Assembly (NCBI RefSeq): GCF_042686125.1
Contig: NZ_JBHUOV010000001.1
Coordinates: forward strand, 124,001-188,000
Reading direction: 5' to 3'
Source: Oceanihabitans iliipiscarium
Lineage (GTDB): Bacteria > Bacteroidota > Bacteroidia > Flavobacteriales > Flavobacteriaceae
DNA length: 64,000 bases
Made by a program: the position numbers and the translations under genes. The first letter of the stretch is position 1, and every line of letters starts with the position of its first letter. Under the pieces are notes generated by a model that saw nothing but the letters and a program-made list of their open reading frames with translations, was not told the DNA's origin and did not search any database. Shown here one piece after another: positions 36,283-45,457 of this stretch.

Positions 36283-37115
36283 AAGCACTATTTGATCAAT
36301 CAAGTTTAAAATGTAGCAAGGTCGTAACAAACGCTTATAGCACTTCCTTTTCTCTAGGCATCAAATTATTTGCGCCTTCCATTCGACCTGCTATCTATGC
36401 CATATATGGCTTCGTTAGGTATGCCGATGAGATTGTAGATTCTTTTGAAGATTACCCTCAAAGCGAATTATTTCATGATTTTGTAGACGAATACAACAAA
36501 GCACTCAAACGAAGAATAAGTTTAAATCCTATTATTAATTCGTTTCAAGAAGTTGTTCATAATTATGAATTATATGAATATGCGTTAGATTTCTTAAAAC
36601 GCATGGAAGCCGATTTACATGTAAAAGATTATACGACAACTGAAGATTATGAAAATTACATTTATGGTTCTGCTGATGTTGTAGGACTCATGTGTCTTCG
36701 GGTTTTTGTCAACAATGATAATATTCAATTTAACGCATTAAAAAATTCGGCTAAACATTTAGGCTCAGCGTTTCAAAAAGTGAACTTCCTCAGAGACATT
36801 AAAGATGACATTGAAAATTTAGGGCGTTCATATTTCCCTAATTTATCAAACAATACATTAAATAACTCTTCTAAAGCCGATATAATTGAAGATATTGAAA
36901 ATGACTTTCATGATGCCTATAAAGGAATTATTAAATTACCATTAGAAAGTAGATTAGGCGTTTACATAGCCTATAGATATTATTTAAAATTACTTAATAA
37001 ACTGAAATATGCCGATTCAGACAAAATATTAAAAGGTAGAATTCGAATATCAAATACTTTAAAGGTATACATACTCACCAAATCGTATCTACGATATAAG
37101 TTTAATATAATTTAA
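36279..37115 (+). CDS. crtB: Phytoene synthase CrtB
   Basis: Joins two geranylgeranyl diphosphate molecules to phytoene. The first Asp-rich motif is YADEIVDS near residue 48 and the second is FLRDIKDDIENLGRSYFP near 170, which bind the Mg-diphosphate groups. SYSTSF-type sequence (NAYSTSFSLG) near the start is typical. The 278 residues are normal. It overlaps crtI by 4 nt and is followed within 5 bp by crtZ. No GGPP synthase gene is in the cluster. Confidence 0.95.
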   Translation: MKALFDQSSLKCSKVVTNAYSTSFSLGIKLFAPSIRPAIYAIYGFVRYADEIVDSFEDYPQSELFHDFVDEYNKALKRRISLNPIINSFQEVVHNYELYEYALDFLKRMEADLHVKDYTTTEDYENYIYGSADVVGLMCLRVFVNNDNIQFNALKNSAKHLGSAFQKVNFLRDIKDDIENLGRSYFPNLSNNTLNNSSKADIIEDIENDFHDAYKGIIKLPLESRLGVYIAYRYYLKLLNKLKYADSDKILKGRIRISNTLKVYILTKSYLRYKFNII

Positions 37116-37119
37116 AATC

Positions 37120-37575
37120 ATGAATTTTCTGTTTTTCATTCTTACAACAATAGGTACTTTTTTACTCATGGAAATTGTGACTTGGTTGACCCATAAATAT
37201 GTCATGCATGGGTTTTTATGGTATTTACACAAAGACCATCATCAGCCAAAATACCAACATACTTTTGAGAAAAACGATGCGTTCTTCGTTATATTTGCGA
37301 TTCCAAGCATCTGTTTATTTTATTTTGGTCTTTTACCAAGTTTAAACTTTATGTTTTTTATAGGGTTAGGAATTTTTTTCTATGGAATAACTTATTTTTT
37401 AATACATGATGTTCTTATTCATCAGCGATTTAAATGGTTTAAAAACACCAAAAACAAATACCTTTTAGGATTGAGAAAAGCACACAAAATGCATCACAAA
37501 CATTTAGACAAACCAGATGGTGAATGTTTTGGAATGTTGTTAGTGCCGAAAAAGTATCATAAACAGTATAAATAA
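37120..37575 (+). CDS. crtZ: Beta-carotene hydroxylase CrtZ
   Basis: Membrane di-iron enzyme that hydroxylates beta-carotene at C3 and C3' to zeaxanthin. The His-rich motifs are all present: HKYVMHGFLW, HKDHHQP, HDVLIHQRF and HKMHHKHLDKP. About four membrane helices fit the 151-residue length. It lies between crtB and the lycopene cyclase gene, all in one run with gaps of 4-5 bp. Confidence 0.94.
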   Translation: MNFLFFILTTIGTFLLMEIVTWLTHKYVMHGFLWYLHKDHHQPKYQHTFEKNDAFFVIFAIPSICLFYFGLLPSLNFMFFIGLGIFFYGITYFLIHDVLIHQRFKWFKNTKNKYLLGLRKAHKMHHKHLDKPDGECFGMLLVPKKYHKQYK

Positions 37576-37580
37576 AACCC

Positions 37581-38264
37581 ATGCAATCTTACACTTATCT
37601 TTTAATTGATTTATTATGTATTGCTATTCCATTTATATCTAGTTTTTATCCAAAGCACGCTTTTTACAAAGAGTGGAGCCCTTTTTTTAAAGCAAATATA
37701 ATTATTGCAATACTATTTCTGACTTGGGATTATTTCTTTACAGAATCAGGTATTTGGGGCTTTAATTCTGATTATCTTTTAGGCATATATTTCGGAAATT
37801 TGCCTCTAGAAGAAATCTTGTTTTTTATTTGTATTCCTTATGCTTGTGTATTTACTTATTTCGCTTTAACATACCTTATAAAGAACAACCCATTAGATAA
37901 AATTCAAAAACAAATCACCTTCATATTGATATTTGGATTACTCGCTTTGGCTATTGTAAATTCTGATAAGCTTTATACAGCAATCACTTTTTTAAGTACA
38001 AGTTTGTTTCTAGTTTATTTGGCTTATAAAAAGCAAAACTTAGCCTTTCACTACTTAAGTTACTTTACAATTCTACCCTTTTTCTTTATGAGCAACGGAA
38101 TACTTACTGGAAGTGTTCTTGCTGAAGCAATAGTTTGGTATAATAATACTGAAAATTTAGGCTTACGCATTGGAACGATACCAATTGAAGACTCTGTTTA
38201 TGGGTTGTTACTTGTTTTTATGAACATTGAATTGTATCGCTATTTCAAAACCCGTTCACTATAA
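37581..38264 (+). CDS. crtY: Lycopene cyclase, fused CrtYc-CrtYd type
   Basis: Cyclises both ends of lycopene to beta-carotene. The 227-residue membrane protein has six or seven helices in two related halves, each with a PxE-type motif: NLPLEEILFFICIPYACVF in the first and IPIEDSVYGLLLVFMN in the second. This is the heterodimeric CrtYc/CrtYd kind fused into one chain, as in many Flavobacteriia. With crtI, crtB and crtZ it completes a route from GGPP to zeaxanthin. Confidence 0.9.
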   Translation: MQSYTYLLIDLLCIAIPFISSFYPKHAFYKEWSPFFKANIIIAILFLTWDYFFTESGIWGFNSDYLLGIYFGNLPLEEILFFICIPYACVFTYFALTYLIKNNPLDKIQKQITFILIFGLLALAIVNSDKLYTAITFLSTSLFLVYLAYKKQNLAFHYLSYFTILPFFFMSNGILTGSVLAEAIVWYNNTENLGLRIGTIPIEDSVYGLLLVFMNIELYRYFKTRSL

Positions 38265-38274
38265 AATATAAAAA

Positions 38275-38304
38275 AACCATCTGTAAACGTATTCACAAAT
38301 GGTT
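38275..38304. terminator. Possible terminator between crtY and convergent clpX
   Basis: AACCATcTGT and ACAaATGGTT pair with one mismatch, flanked by an A tract upstream and AT-rich sequence downstream. It lies between two convergent genes; the A tract would be a T tract for the clpX transcript. Confidence 0.5.
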
Positions 38305-38328
38305 ATATAAAAATGAAATGAAATACAA

Positions 38329-39561
38329 TTAAGAGACTGCTTTCAATTTCTTGATCGTTGTTTTAGTTAGTTTTTCTTCTGCGTAAGCTTTAGTTACATT
38401 TAGTTTTTTCTCTTTACTTCCTGGTAATTCAAACATGGCATCAGTTAGAATTTCTTCACAAAGTGAACGTAAACCACGTGCACCCAATTTATACTCTATA
38501 GCTTTACCAACTATAAAATCTAACGCACCATCTGTAATACTAAATTCAATCTCATCCATTAAAAACAACTTTTTGTATTGTTTAACAATGGCATTTTTAG
38601 GCTCTGTTAAAATAGCTCTTAGAGTATTAGCATCTAAAGGATCCATATAAGTTAGCACAGGAAGTCGTCCAATAATTTCTGGAATTAATCCAAAGTCTTT
38701 TAAATCTTTTGGAATAATATATTGTAATAAATGATTTTGGTCGACCACCTCATCACTCATAGAAGCGCTATAACCAACCGCTTGCATGTTTAATCGTTTA
38801 GAGATGACACGTTCAATACCATCGAAGGCACCACCTGCAATAAATAAAATATTTTCAGTATTGACCTCAATAAATTTTTGATCAGGATGTTTGCGTCCTC
38901 CTTTTGGTGGTACATTTACAACAGTTCCTTCTAATAATTTAAGTAACGCTTGTTGCACACCTTCACCAGAAACATCACGTGTTATCGAAGGATTATCACT
39001 CTTACGTGCAATTTTATCAATTTCATCAATAAAAACGATCCCCTTTTCTGCCTTTTCAAGATTGTAATCTGCCGCTTGTAGCAAACGTGTCAAAATACTT
39101 TCAACATCTTCACCAACATATCCAGCTTCTGTAAGTACAGTCGCATCAACAATGGCTAAAGGCACATTAAGCATTCTGGCTACCGTTTTTGCCATTAACG
39201 TTTTTCCTGTTCCTGTTTGACCAACCATAATAATGTTTGACTTTTGAATTTCAATATCATCATCAGTAGGTGGTTGTAATAATCTTTTATAATGATTATA
39301 TACCGCAACAGACATTACTTTTTTAGTTGCTTCTTGGCCAATAATATATTCGTCTAAAAACCCTTTGATTTTCTGTGGTTTACGAAGCACTAACTCTGCA
39401 GACAAATCATTATTATCGCTTTGTTTAGATTCTTCTACTACAATACCATGTGCTTGCTCGATACAACGATCACAAATGTGAGCGTCTAATCCTGCTATTA
39501 ATAAATTAGTTTCAGGTTTTTTACGACCACAAAACGAACATTCTAAATCTTCTTTTGCCAT
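38329..39561 (-). CDS. clpX: ATP-dependent Clp protease ATP-binding subunit ClpX
   Basis: AAA+ unfoldase that feeds proteins to ClpP. The N-terminal zinc-binding domain has CSFCGRKKPE and CDRCIEQ (Cys8, 11, 30, 33). Walker A GQTGTGKT is near residue 114, Walker B GIVFIDEIDKIARK near 170, and the ClpP-binding loop IGR-like sequence EIIGRLPV is present. The 410 residues are typical. It follows clpP with a 24-bp gap in the same direction, so they form an operon. Confidence 0.97.
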   Translation of the reverse strand: MAKEDLECSFCGRKKPETNLLIAGLDAHICDRCIEQAHGIVVEESKQSDNNDLSAELVLRKPQKIKGFLDEYIIGQEATKKVMSVAVYNHYKRLLQPPTDDDIEIQKSNIIMVGQTGTGKTLMAKTVARMLNVPLAIVDATVLTEAGYVGEDVESILTRLLQAADYNLEKAEKGIVFIDEIDKIARKSDNPSITRDVSGEGVQQALLKLLEGTVVNVPPKGGRKHPDQKFIEVNTENILFIAGGAFDGIERVISKRLNMQAVGYSASMSDEVVDQNHLLQYIIPKDLKDFGLIPEIIGRLPVLTYMDPLDANTLRAILTEPKNAIVKQYKKLFLMDEIEFSITDGALDFIVGKAIEYKLGARGLRSLCEEILTDAMFELPGSKEKKLNVTKAYAEEKLTKTTIKKLKAVS

Positions 39562-39585
39562 TAGTTCTTAAGTTTGAAATGCGAT

Positions 39586-40260
39586 TTAGTTTCTCACTAA
39601 AATCTCATCAATCATTCCGTATTCTTTCGCCTTATCAGCTTTCATCCAGTAATCACGATCACTATCTGTATATACTTTGTCGTAATCTTGTCCTGAATGC
39701 TTACTTATAATTTTATAAAGTTCTTCTTTTAAAATTAAGATCTCACGCGCTGTAATTTCAATATCACTAGCTTGTCCTTGAGCACCACCTAACGGCTGAT
39801 GAATCATCACGCGAGAATGGGTTAAACCACTTCGCTTTCCTTTTTGTCCAGCACATAGTAAAACCGCTCCCATTGATGCTGCCATTCCTGTACAAATAGT
39901 AGCAACATCTGGCTTTATAAATTGCATCGTATCATAAATTCCAAGTCCTGCATATACACTTCCTCCTGGAGAGTTAATATATATTTGAATGTCTTTAGAA
40001 GAATCTGTACTTTCTAAAAACAGTAGTTGAGCTTGTATAATATTAGCTACTTGGTCGTTAATTCCAGTACCTAAAAAGATAATTCTATCCATCATTAAAC
40101 GCGAAAACACATCAAATATAGCGATATTCATTTGGCGTTCTTCAATAATGTTTGGTGTCAAGCTTGTTGGATACATACTGCTAATTATCTTGTTATAGTA
40201 TGTACTGCTTATACCTTGATCTTTTATTGCAAATTTTTCAAATTCTTTTCCGTAATCCAT
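39586..40260 (-). CDS. clpP: ATP-dependent Clp protease proteolytic subunit ClpP
   Basis: Serine peptidase that forms the double-ring chamber. The catalytic Ser is in GMAASMGAVLL near residue 122, His in RVMIHQPLGGAQ, and the Asp in the stretch SDRDYWMKADKAKEYG. INSPGGSVYAG forms the oxyanion region. The 224 residues include the short propeptide usual in Bacteroidota. It is the first gene of the clpP-clpX pair and is separated from tig by a terminator. Confidence 0.97.
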   Translation of the reverse strand: MDYGKEFEKFAIKDQGISSTYYNKIISSMYPTSLTPNIIEERQMNIAIFDVFSRLMMDRIIFLGTGINDQVANIIQAQLLFLESTDSSKDIQIYINSPGGSVYAGLGIYDTMQFIKPDVATICTGMAASMGAVLLCAGQKGKRSGLTHSRVMIHQPLGGAQGQASDIEITAREILILKEELYKIISKHSGQDYDKVYTDSDRDYWMKADKAKEYGMIDEILVRN

Positions 40261-40283
40261 AGGTTAATTTAAATTTTAAATAA

Positions 40284-40318
40284 ATAAAAAGGCGTTGAAT
40301 GTTAATTTCAACGCCTAA
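40284..40318 (-). terminator. Terminator of the trigger factor gene
   Basis: GGCGTTGAA (40291-40299) pairs with TTCAACGCC (40307-40315); on the minus strand it ends in CGCCTTTTTATTT. It isolates tig from the downstream clpP-clpX unit. Confidence 0.85.
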
Positions 40319-40350
40319 ATATAGGGATTTATTCTTTATAAGATGTTAAC

Positions 40351-41679
40351 TTATTTATCTCCATAAACTTCTTTTACAAAGTTTTCGTAAGTCACTTCTT
40401 TAGTTTTAATGTTTGCTTTTTCTTTATAAAGTGCTAACAATTTCTGACTAACTAATTGTTCTGATATACGACGTGCTTCATCTTGATTAGACAATACACG
40501 AGCAGAAATATCTTCTAATTCTTTATCTGATGGGTTCATTTGACCAAATTGAGCCATTTGCATTCTTATCATATTCTTAGCATGATCTTTAATATCTTCA
40601 AGAGTGACTTGAATATTATTTTCTGTGATGAGCTTGCCTTCAATTAATTGGTAACGTAAGCTTTTTTCCGATTTTTCGTATTCTTCTTTAGCTTGTGCTT
40701 CATCTAATTGTTGTTCTCCTGCAGTCTGCATCCACTTCTGTAAAAATTCTGCAGGCAAATCAAACTTGGTGTTTTCTACTAAATATTCAGTAATATCATT
40801 TAACAATTTCTGGTCACCTTGTTGCACAAATTGCTTTTCTGCATCTTCTTTAATCTTTTCTTTTAGTTCGGTTACCGATTTTACGCCATCTTTACCAAAT
40901 AGTTTATCGAACAACTCTTGATCTAAATCAGCTAACTCTCTTTGGTTGATTTCAGTAACTGTAAAAGTCACTTCTATATCTAAACCATGCGCATCATCAT
41001 GTTGAATTTTCAAAGCATGCATTAATTCATGATCATCGCTATAAAGCCCTTTGGTTTTAAGTGTAATAACATCTCCTATTTTAGCACCAATGAATTTTTT
41101 AGCATTTGCAGCACCTTTAAATTTATCTAAAGTTAAAGTCACTGTATTGTCTATCTCTTTATCTTCATTTTTGAAAGTCCCAGTAACTTCACTGTCTTTT
41201 TCAATAACGGTTTGAGAGATTAATTTACCATATTGTTTTTGAATATTTTCAATCTGGTCATTAATCATTTTATCACCAGCAACAATATTATAATGTGTGA
41301 TTGCTTTTTTACTTTTTAAGTTCACTTCAAATTCTGGAGCTAAACCTAATTCAAACTCAAAAGAAAAATCACCTGCATCCCAATCAATTTCATCTTGTGT
41401 TTTTGGTAAAGGCTGTCCTAAAACGTCTAATTTCTCTTCGGTTAAATATTTATTTAAAGCATCTTGTAAAAGTTTATTCACTTCATCTACTAAAACTGCT
41501 TTTCCATATTGCTTTTTAACCATTCCCATTGGCACATGACCTTTTCTAAATCCTGGAATGTTAGCGGTTTTACGGTAATCTGATAAGATTTTTTCGATTT
41601 TATCACTATAATCTTCTTTAGCGATATCTACTTTTACTACCGCATTTAATGCATCAATGTTCTCTCTTGTAATATTCAT
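40351..41679 (-). CDS. tig: Trigger factor chaperone
   Basis: Ribosome-bound chaperone for new chains. The N-terminal ribosome-binding domain contains the signature FRKGHVPMG (in IPGFRKGHVPMGMVKKQYG) near residue 40. A central region with a reduced FKBP-like domain and a C-terminal helical arm domain rich in Glu, Gln and Lys follow. The 442 residues match the family. It is upstream of clpP and clpX, a common order, but ends in its own terminator. Confidence 0.95.
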   Translation of the reverse strand: MNITRENIDALNAVVKVDIAKEDYSDKIEKILSDYRKTANIPGFRKGHVPMGMVKKQYGKAVLVDEVNKLLQDALNKYLTEEKLDVLGQPLPKTQDEIDWDAGDFSFEFELGLAPEFEVNLKSKKAITHYNIVAGDKMINDQIENIQKQYGKLISQTVIEKDSEVTGTFKNEDKEIDNTVTLTLDKFKGAANAKKFIGAKIGDVITLKTKGLYSDDHELMHALKIQHDDAHGLDIEVTFTVTEINQRELADLDQELFDKLFGKDGVKSVTELKEKIKEDAEKQFVQQGDQKLLNDITEYLVENTKFDLPAEFLQKWMQTAGEQQLDEAQAKEEYEKSEKSLRYQLIEGKLITENNIQVTLEDIKDHAKNMIRMQMAQFGQMNPSDKELEDISARVLSNQDEARRISEQLVSQKLLALYKEKANIKTKEVTYENFVKEVYGDK

Positions 41680-41732
41680 TATAAATGATATAAAGCCCTT
41701 AATTGGACGTTTAACATTAGTTTCTTTTACCT

Positions 41733-41773
41733 AAAAAAGGAGTGCAAAAATACTACTTTTTTACACTCCAGCA
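41733..41773 (-). terminator. Terminator of the small membrane protein gene
   Basis: GGAGTG (41739-41744) pairs with CACTCC (41764-41769), with inner A/T pairing, and TTTTTT follows on the minus strand. It lies between the gene at 41848 and tig. Confidence 0.75.
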
Positions 41774-41847
41774 AAGTTTTTAACGTATTGTAAACGAGAC
41801 TCGTTCTTATAAAAAAAATTATGCTTAAATAATTACATCTAAGAGTC

Positions 41848-42204
41848 TTAGTTAGATGACTTTTTATCAGCCTTTAAAAAGGAATGTAATAACGACTGTA
41901 AGACACATAAAAGGACACTAAATAACATTGCAGTCCAAAAGCTACTTACTGCAAAACCATCAATAAATTTATCTGCTAAAAGAATAATGCAGGCATTAAT
42001 AACAAACATAAATAAACCAAGAGTTATGATGGTTATTGGCAATGTCAAGATGACCAAAATAGGTTTAACAATGAGATTTAGAATAGACAGCACTATAGCG
42101 ACTATAACTGCGGTAGTATAGCCATCTACGGTTACTCCATTTAAAATATTAGCTAATGCAAATACAGCAATAGCGTTTAGTAAAAGTCTTATTATTAAAT
42201 TCAT
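41848..42204 (-). CDS. Small membrane protein of the YvlD / phage holin family 4 group
   Basis: A 118-residue protein with four membrane helices: IIRLLLNAIAVFALANIL, a second with VAIVLSILNLIVKPILVILT, LPITIITLGLFMFVINACII, and one near the C-terminus. The pattern NLIVKPILVILTLPITIITLG is the hallmark of this family, which is named after a phage holin but is widespread in chromosomes. No phage genes are near, so it is not part of a prophage. Function is unknown. Confidence 0.87.
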   Translation of the reverse strand: MNLIIRLLLNAIAVFALANILNGVTVDGYTTAVIVAIVLSILNLIVKPILVILTLPITIITLGLFMFVINACIILLADKFIDGFAVSSFWTAMLFSVLLCVLQSLLHSFLKADKKSSN

Positions 42205-42253
42205 GGTATTAAGTTTATTTAATTAGTAAGTAACTTTTGAAAATCGTTACAGC

Positions 42254-43018
42254 CTAATTTACGAAATCTAAAACAGCTTGATAGAAAGCTTTAGGGTTTT
42301 CTGCATGCAACCAATGACCAGCATTTGCAATTGTTTCTATTTTGGCTTCAGGAAAATGTCTCTTAATTATAGCTTCGTCATGTATAGCAATGTATTCACT
42401 TTTATCGCCACGAAGAAACAAGGTTGCCTCACTAAATTTTGCATGAATTGGCAAAGCTTCGCCAACTTCGCTTACGTTCTCTTTTAATACTTCAAGATTG
42501 ATGCGAAGCGCTAGTTTTCCTTTTTCAATCCAATATAAATTTTTGAGTAAAAATTGGCGTGTTCCAAAATCGGAAACATATTGAGATAATACGTTATCGG
42601 CTTCACCTCTACTTTTTAATTGTTCAAAATCAAGAGCACTTAATCCTTCCAAAATAGCATCATGATGAATAGGATAAAATCGTGGCGAAATATCGGCAAC
42701 AATTAATTTAGACACTAGTTCAGGATATGTAGTTGCAAACAACATGGCAGTTTTTCCGCCCATTGAATGTCCTAATAATATAATATCATCTAATTTATGT
42801 GCGTCGCAGTATGCTTTTAAGTCTTCAACTAAAACCTCATAATTAAATAAATCATCATGAAAACTTCGTCCATGATTACGTTGATCTACTAAATGCACTT
42901 CAAAATTATTTTCAGCAAACTGATTGCCTAATGTTTTCCAGTTATCGCTCATCCCTAAAAAGCCATGAAGTATGATAAACGGTTTACCTTGTCCGATGAT
43001 ATTAGAGTATAATTGCAT
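42254..43018 (-). CDS. Alpha/beta hydrolase, YbfF esterase-like
   Basis: A 254-residue cytoplasmic esterase-like protein. The oxyanion motif is FIILHGFLGMSDNWK, the nucleophile elbow LLGHSMGGKTAM holds the catalytic Ser near residue 100, and NAGHWLHAENP near the C-terminus holds the catalytic His. This matches E. coli YbfF-type esterases acting on acyl esters; the natural substrate is unknown. The start codon shares a base with the stop of pdxJ, so it is translated together with it. Confidence 0.9.
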   Translation of the reverse strand: MQLYSNIIGQGKPFIILHGFLGMSDNWKTLGNQFAENNFEVHLVDQRNHGRSFHDDLFNYEVLVEDLKAYCDAHKLDDIILLGHSMGGKTAMLFATTYPELVSKLIVADISPRFYPIHHDAILEGLSALDFEQLKSRGEADNVLSQYVSDFGTRQFLLKNLYWIEKGKLALRINLEVLKENVSEVGEALPIHAKFSEATLFLRGDKSEYIAIHDEAIIKRHFPEAKIETIANAGHWLHAENPKAFYQAVLDFVN

Positions 43019-43731
43019 TACTTGAGTTTATGTAAATACATTTGGATTACATTTTCTACACCTAGATACAAGCTTTCCGAAATAAGAGCGTGACCAATAG
43101 AAACTTCTAATAAGCCTGGAATATGATCTTTAAAAAATTTAATATTATCTAAAGACAAATCATGTCCTGCGTTAACCCCTAAATTTAAACGATTAGCTAA
43201 TTCTGCACACGCTGTATAAGGCTCAATAGCACTTTCATTTCCTAAACCATATTGATGTGCAAAGGCTTCTGTATATAATTCAATACGATCGGTTCCAGTA
43301 ACTTTAGCACCTTCAATTTGTTCTAGTACAGGATCGACAAAAATAGATGTTCTTATACCATTTTGTTTAAACTCTTTAATCACTTCAACTAAAAAGTCTT
43401 TATGTTTAATCGTGTCCCAACCTGCATTACTGGTTATTGCATCAATACTATCTGGAACCAATGTAACCTGTGTAGGTTTTATCTCTAAAACCATATCAAT
43501 AAACTTAGGTATTGGATTACCTTCTATATTATATTCTGTATAAACTTCAGGTTTTAAATCGTAAGCATCTTGATAACGTATATGTCTTTCGTCTGGCCTA
43601 GGATGCACTGTAACACCTTCTGCTCCAAAACGCTGAACATCTTTTGCAAACGCAACCACGTTAGGCAAATCTCCACCTCTTGAGTTTCTTAAAGTTGCAA
43701 TCTTATTAATATTTACACTTAATTTTGTCAT
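43018..43731 (-). CDS. pdxJ: Pyridoxine 5'-phosphate synthase PdxJ
   Basis: Makes pyridoxine 5'-phosphate from 3-amino-2-oxopropyl phosphate and deoxyxylulose 5-phosphate. KLSVNINKIATLRNSRGG is the phosphate-binding N-terminus, then GVTVHPRPDERHI, TLVPDSIDA and NAGHDLSLDNI with the catalytic residues of the TIM barrel. The start at 43731 is chosen because a longer frame adds 13 hydrophobic residues not found in the family; it gives about 237 residues. A TATTTTTG box on the minus strand (43757-43750) may be its -7 element. Confidence 0.95.
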   Translation of the reverse strand: MTKLSVNINKIATLRNSRGGDLPNVVAFAKDVQRFGAEGVTVHPRPDERHIRYQDAYDLKPEVYTEYNIEGNPIPKFIDMVLEIKPTQVTLVPDSIDAITSNAGWDTIKHKDFLVEVIKEFKQNGIRTSIFVDPVLEQIEGAKVTGTDRIELYTEAFAHQYGLGNESAIEPYTACAELANRLNLGVNAGHDLSLDNIKFFKDHIPGLLEVSIGHALISESLYLGVENVIQMYLHKLK

Positions 43732-43820
43732 TCTTGAAGTTTTAAAGCACAAAAATACAAAGTAGAACACGCTTATTGTACTATTTTTTTGATTAATTTG
43801 CAGAAGAAAAACAGTGTGAA

Positions 43821-44480
43821 ATGAATCTTCCTGATTATATTATAAACGACATAAAACCACTAGCTATTTCCGATAGTATTCGCGATTTACAACATTTATT
43901 TAATCAATTGACCTATTCACATATTCCAATTAAAAATGAAGAAGGCGTTTATTTAGGTTGTATTTCTGAAACTGATGCTCATTGTTTTGATAGTACAAAA
44001 CCTTTAAAAGAATATGTTTACTCAACAGAAGGTTTTTTTGTCCGAAAAGACACTAATTGGCTAGATGTTCTTGAAGCCTTTGCGCAGAATGGCACCAACA
44101 TTATGCCTGTTTTAAGTCACTCAAACAATTATTTAGGCTATTATGAGCTAAATGATATTATTAGTCTCTTTAATGAAACTCCATTCTTCTCTGAAGCTGG
44201 AGCAATTTTAATAATTGAGAAAAACCTAAACGATTACTCCTTTAGTGAAGTCAGTCAAATTGTAGAGTCAAATGACGGGAAAATTTTAGGTGCTTTTATA
44301 TCAAAAATTGAAAATGATGTTGCAGAAATAACCCTTAAAATAGGCAACACAGGATTAAACGACATCATGCAAACGTTTAGGCGTTATAGTTACAATGTAG
44401 TTTCTGGGCATGAAGAAGATAGTTATCTTGAGAATTTAAAAGAACGCTCAGATTACTTAAACAAATATCTTAACATGTAA
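43821..44480 (+). CDS. CBS-domain protein
   Basis: A 219-residue cytoplasmic protein with an N-terminal pair of CBS motifs (about residues 5-130): DLQHLFNQLTYSHIPIKNE and NWLDVLEAFAQNGTNIMPVL. These domains usually bind adenosine nucleotides. The C-terminal part (about 135-219) is a small alpha/beta region resembling an ACT-like fold, not assigned with certainty. It is 2 bp before nadK, so it may sense nucleotides for the same operon, which is inference. Confidence 0.83.
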   Translation: MNLPDYIINDIKPLAISDSIRDLQHLFNQLTYSHIPIKNEEGVYLGCISETDAHCFDSTKPLKEYVYSTEGFFVRKDTNWLDVLEAFAQNGTNIMPVLSHSNNYLGYYELNDIISLFNETPFFSEAGAILIIEKNLNDYSFSEVSQIVESNDGKILGAFISKIENDVAEITLKIGNTGLNDIMQTFRRYSYNVVSGHEEDSYLENLKERSDYLNKYLNM

Positions 44481-44482
44481 GC

Positions 44483-45358
44483 ATGAAAGTAGCCATTTAT
44501 AGTCAGTTTCAAAAAAACAAACCTCTAAAATCTCTTGAGGTCTTACTTGATGTACTCCACAAAAAACATATTGATACATTTATTGAAGCTTCTTACTTCA
44601 AGAAAACAAAGAATAAAATAAAAAAGGACATAAAGACAAACACGTTTACCGAACTAGACAATACTTACGATTTACTTATTAGTATTGGTGGCGATGGAAC
44701 CATTTTACGTGCTATTACTTATGTTAAAGATTTAAACATTCCTATTGTAGGTATAAATACTGGAAGATTAGGATTTTTAGCCACTATTCAAACAGATGAT
44801 ATCGAAGCTGCTTTTAATGATATATTAAATAAAAATTATAAAATATCAGAACGAAGTTTATTATCTCTAGAAACACAACCAGAAAACAACTCTATTAAAG
44901 ATTTAAACTTTGCACTTAATGAGATTGCAGTAAGCAGAAAAAATACAACATCAATGATTACGGTTGAAACCAAGCTAAACGAGGAGTATTTAACCTCTTA
45001 CTGGAGTGATGGTTTGATTCTTTCAACTCCTACAGGATCTACTGGCTACTCTTTAAGCTGTGGAGGTCCAGTAATAACTCCTGATGCCAAAAGCCTTGTA
45101 TTAACTCCTATTGCTCCTCATAACTTAAGCGCAAGACCTTTAGTTATACCAGATTCAACTGAAATCGAACTTAAAGTTAGCGGACGTGAGGACCACTTCT
45201 TAGTTTCGCTAGATTCCAGAATTGCAACTTTACATAATTCAGCTGTAATTAAAATTAAAAAAGCAGCTTTCACTATAAAAATGATAGAATTACAAGAAGA
45301 AAGCTTTTTAGATACGCTTCGAAAAAAACTACTTTGGGGCGAAGACAAGCGCAATTAA
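44483..45358 (+). CDS. nadK: NAD kinase
   Basis: Phosphorylates NAD to NADP. The catalytic GGDGT motif is in LLISIGGDGTILRAI near residue 72; GINTGRLGFLA follows, the second Gly-rich motif is TPTGSTGYSLSCGGP near 190, and LTPIAPHNLSARPLV completes the family pattern. The 291 residues match bacterial NadK. It follows the CBS gene directly and ends the operon. Confidence 0.96.
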   Translation: MKVAIYSQFQKNKPLKSLEVLLDVLHKKHIDTFIEASYFKKTKNKIKKDIKTNTFTELDNTYDLLISIGGDGTILRAITYVKDLNIPIVGINTGRLGFLATIQTDDIEAAFNDILNKNYKISERSLLSLETQPENNSIKDLNFALNEIAVSRKNTTSMITVETKLNEEYLTSYWSDGLILSTPTGSTGYSLSCGGPVITPDAKSLVLTPIAPHNLSARPLVIPDSTEIELKVSGREDHFLVSLDSRIATLHNSAVIKIKKAAFTIKMIELQEESFLDTLRKKLLWGEDKRN

Positions 45359-45408
45359 ACAATAATTTAAAGGAAAAACTGTTTTAAGCACATACAATTT
45401 GGCTCAAA

Positions 45409-45440
45409 TTGTTATAGGCTAATCTTATTTATTATATTTG
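45409..45440 (+). promoter_or_regulatory. Promoter of the DUF6089-uppS-bamA operon
   Basis: TTG (45409-45411), 21 nt, then TATATTTG (45433-45440), an exact TAnnTTTG match. The start would lie about 12 nt before the DUF6089 start codon. Confidence 0.65.
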
Positions 45441-45457
45441 CAAACTTTTGGTTATAT

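Noticed and set aside
41848..42204. A prophage, because of the phage holin-family protein
   Set aside because: The family is widespread in chromosomes and all neighbours are housekeeping genes.
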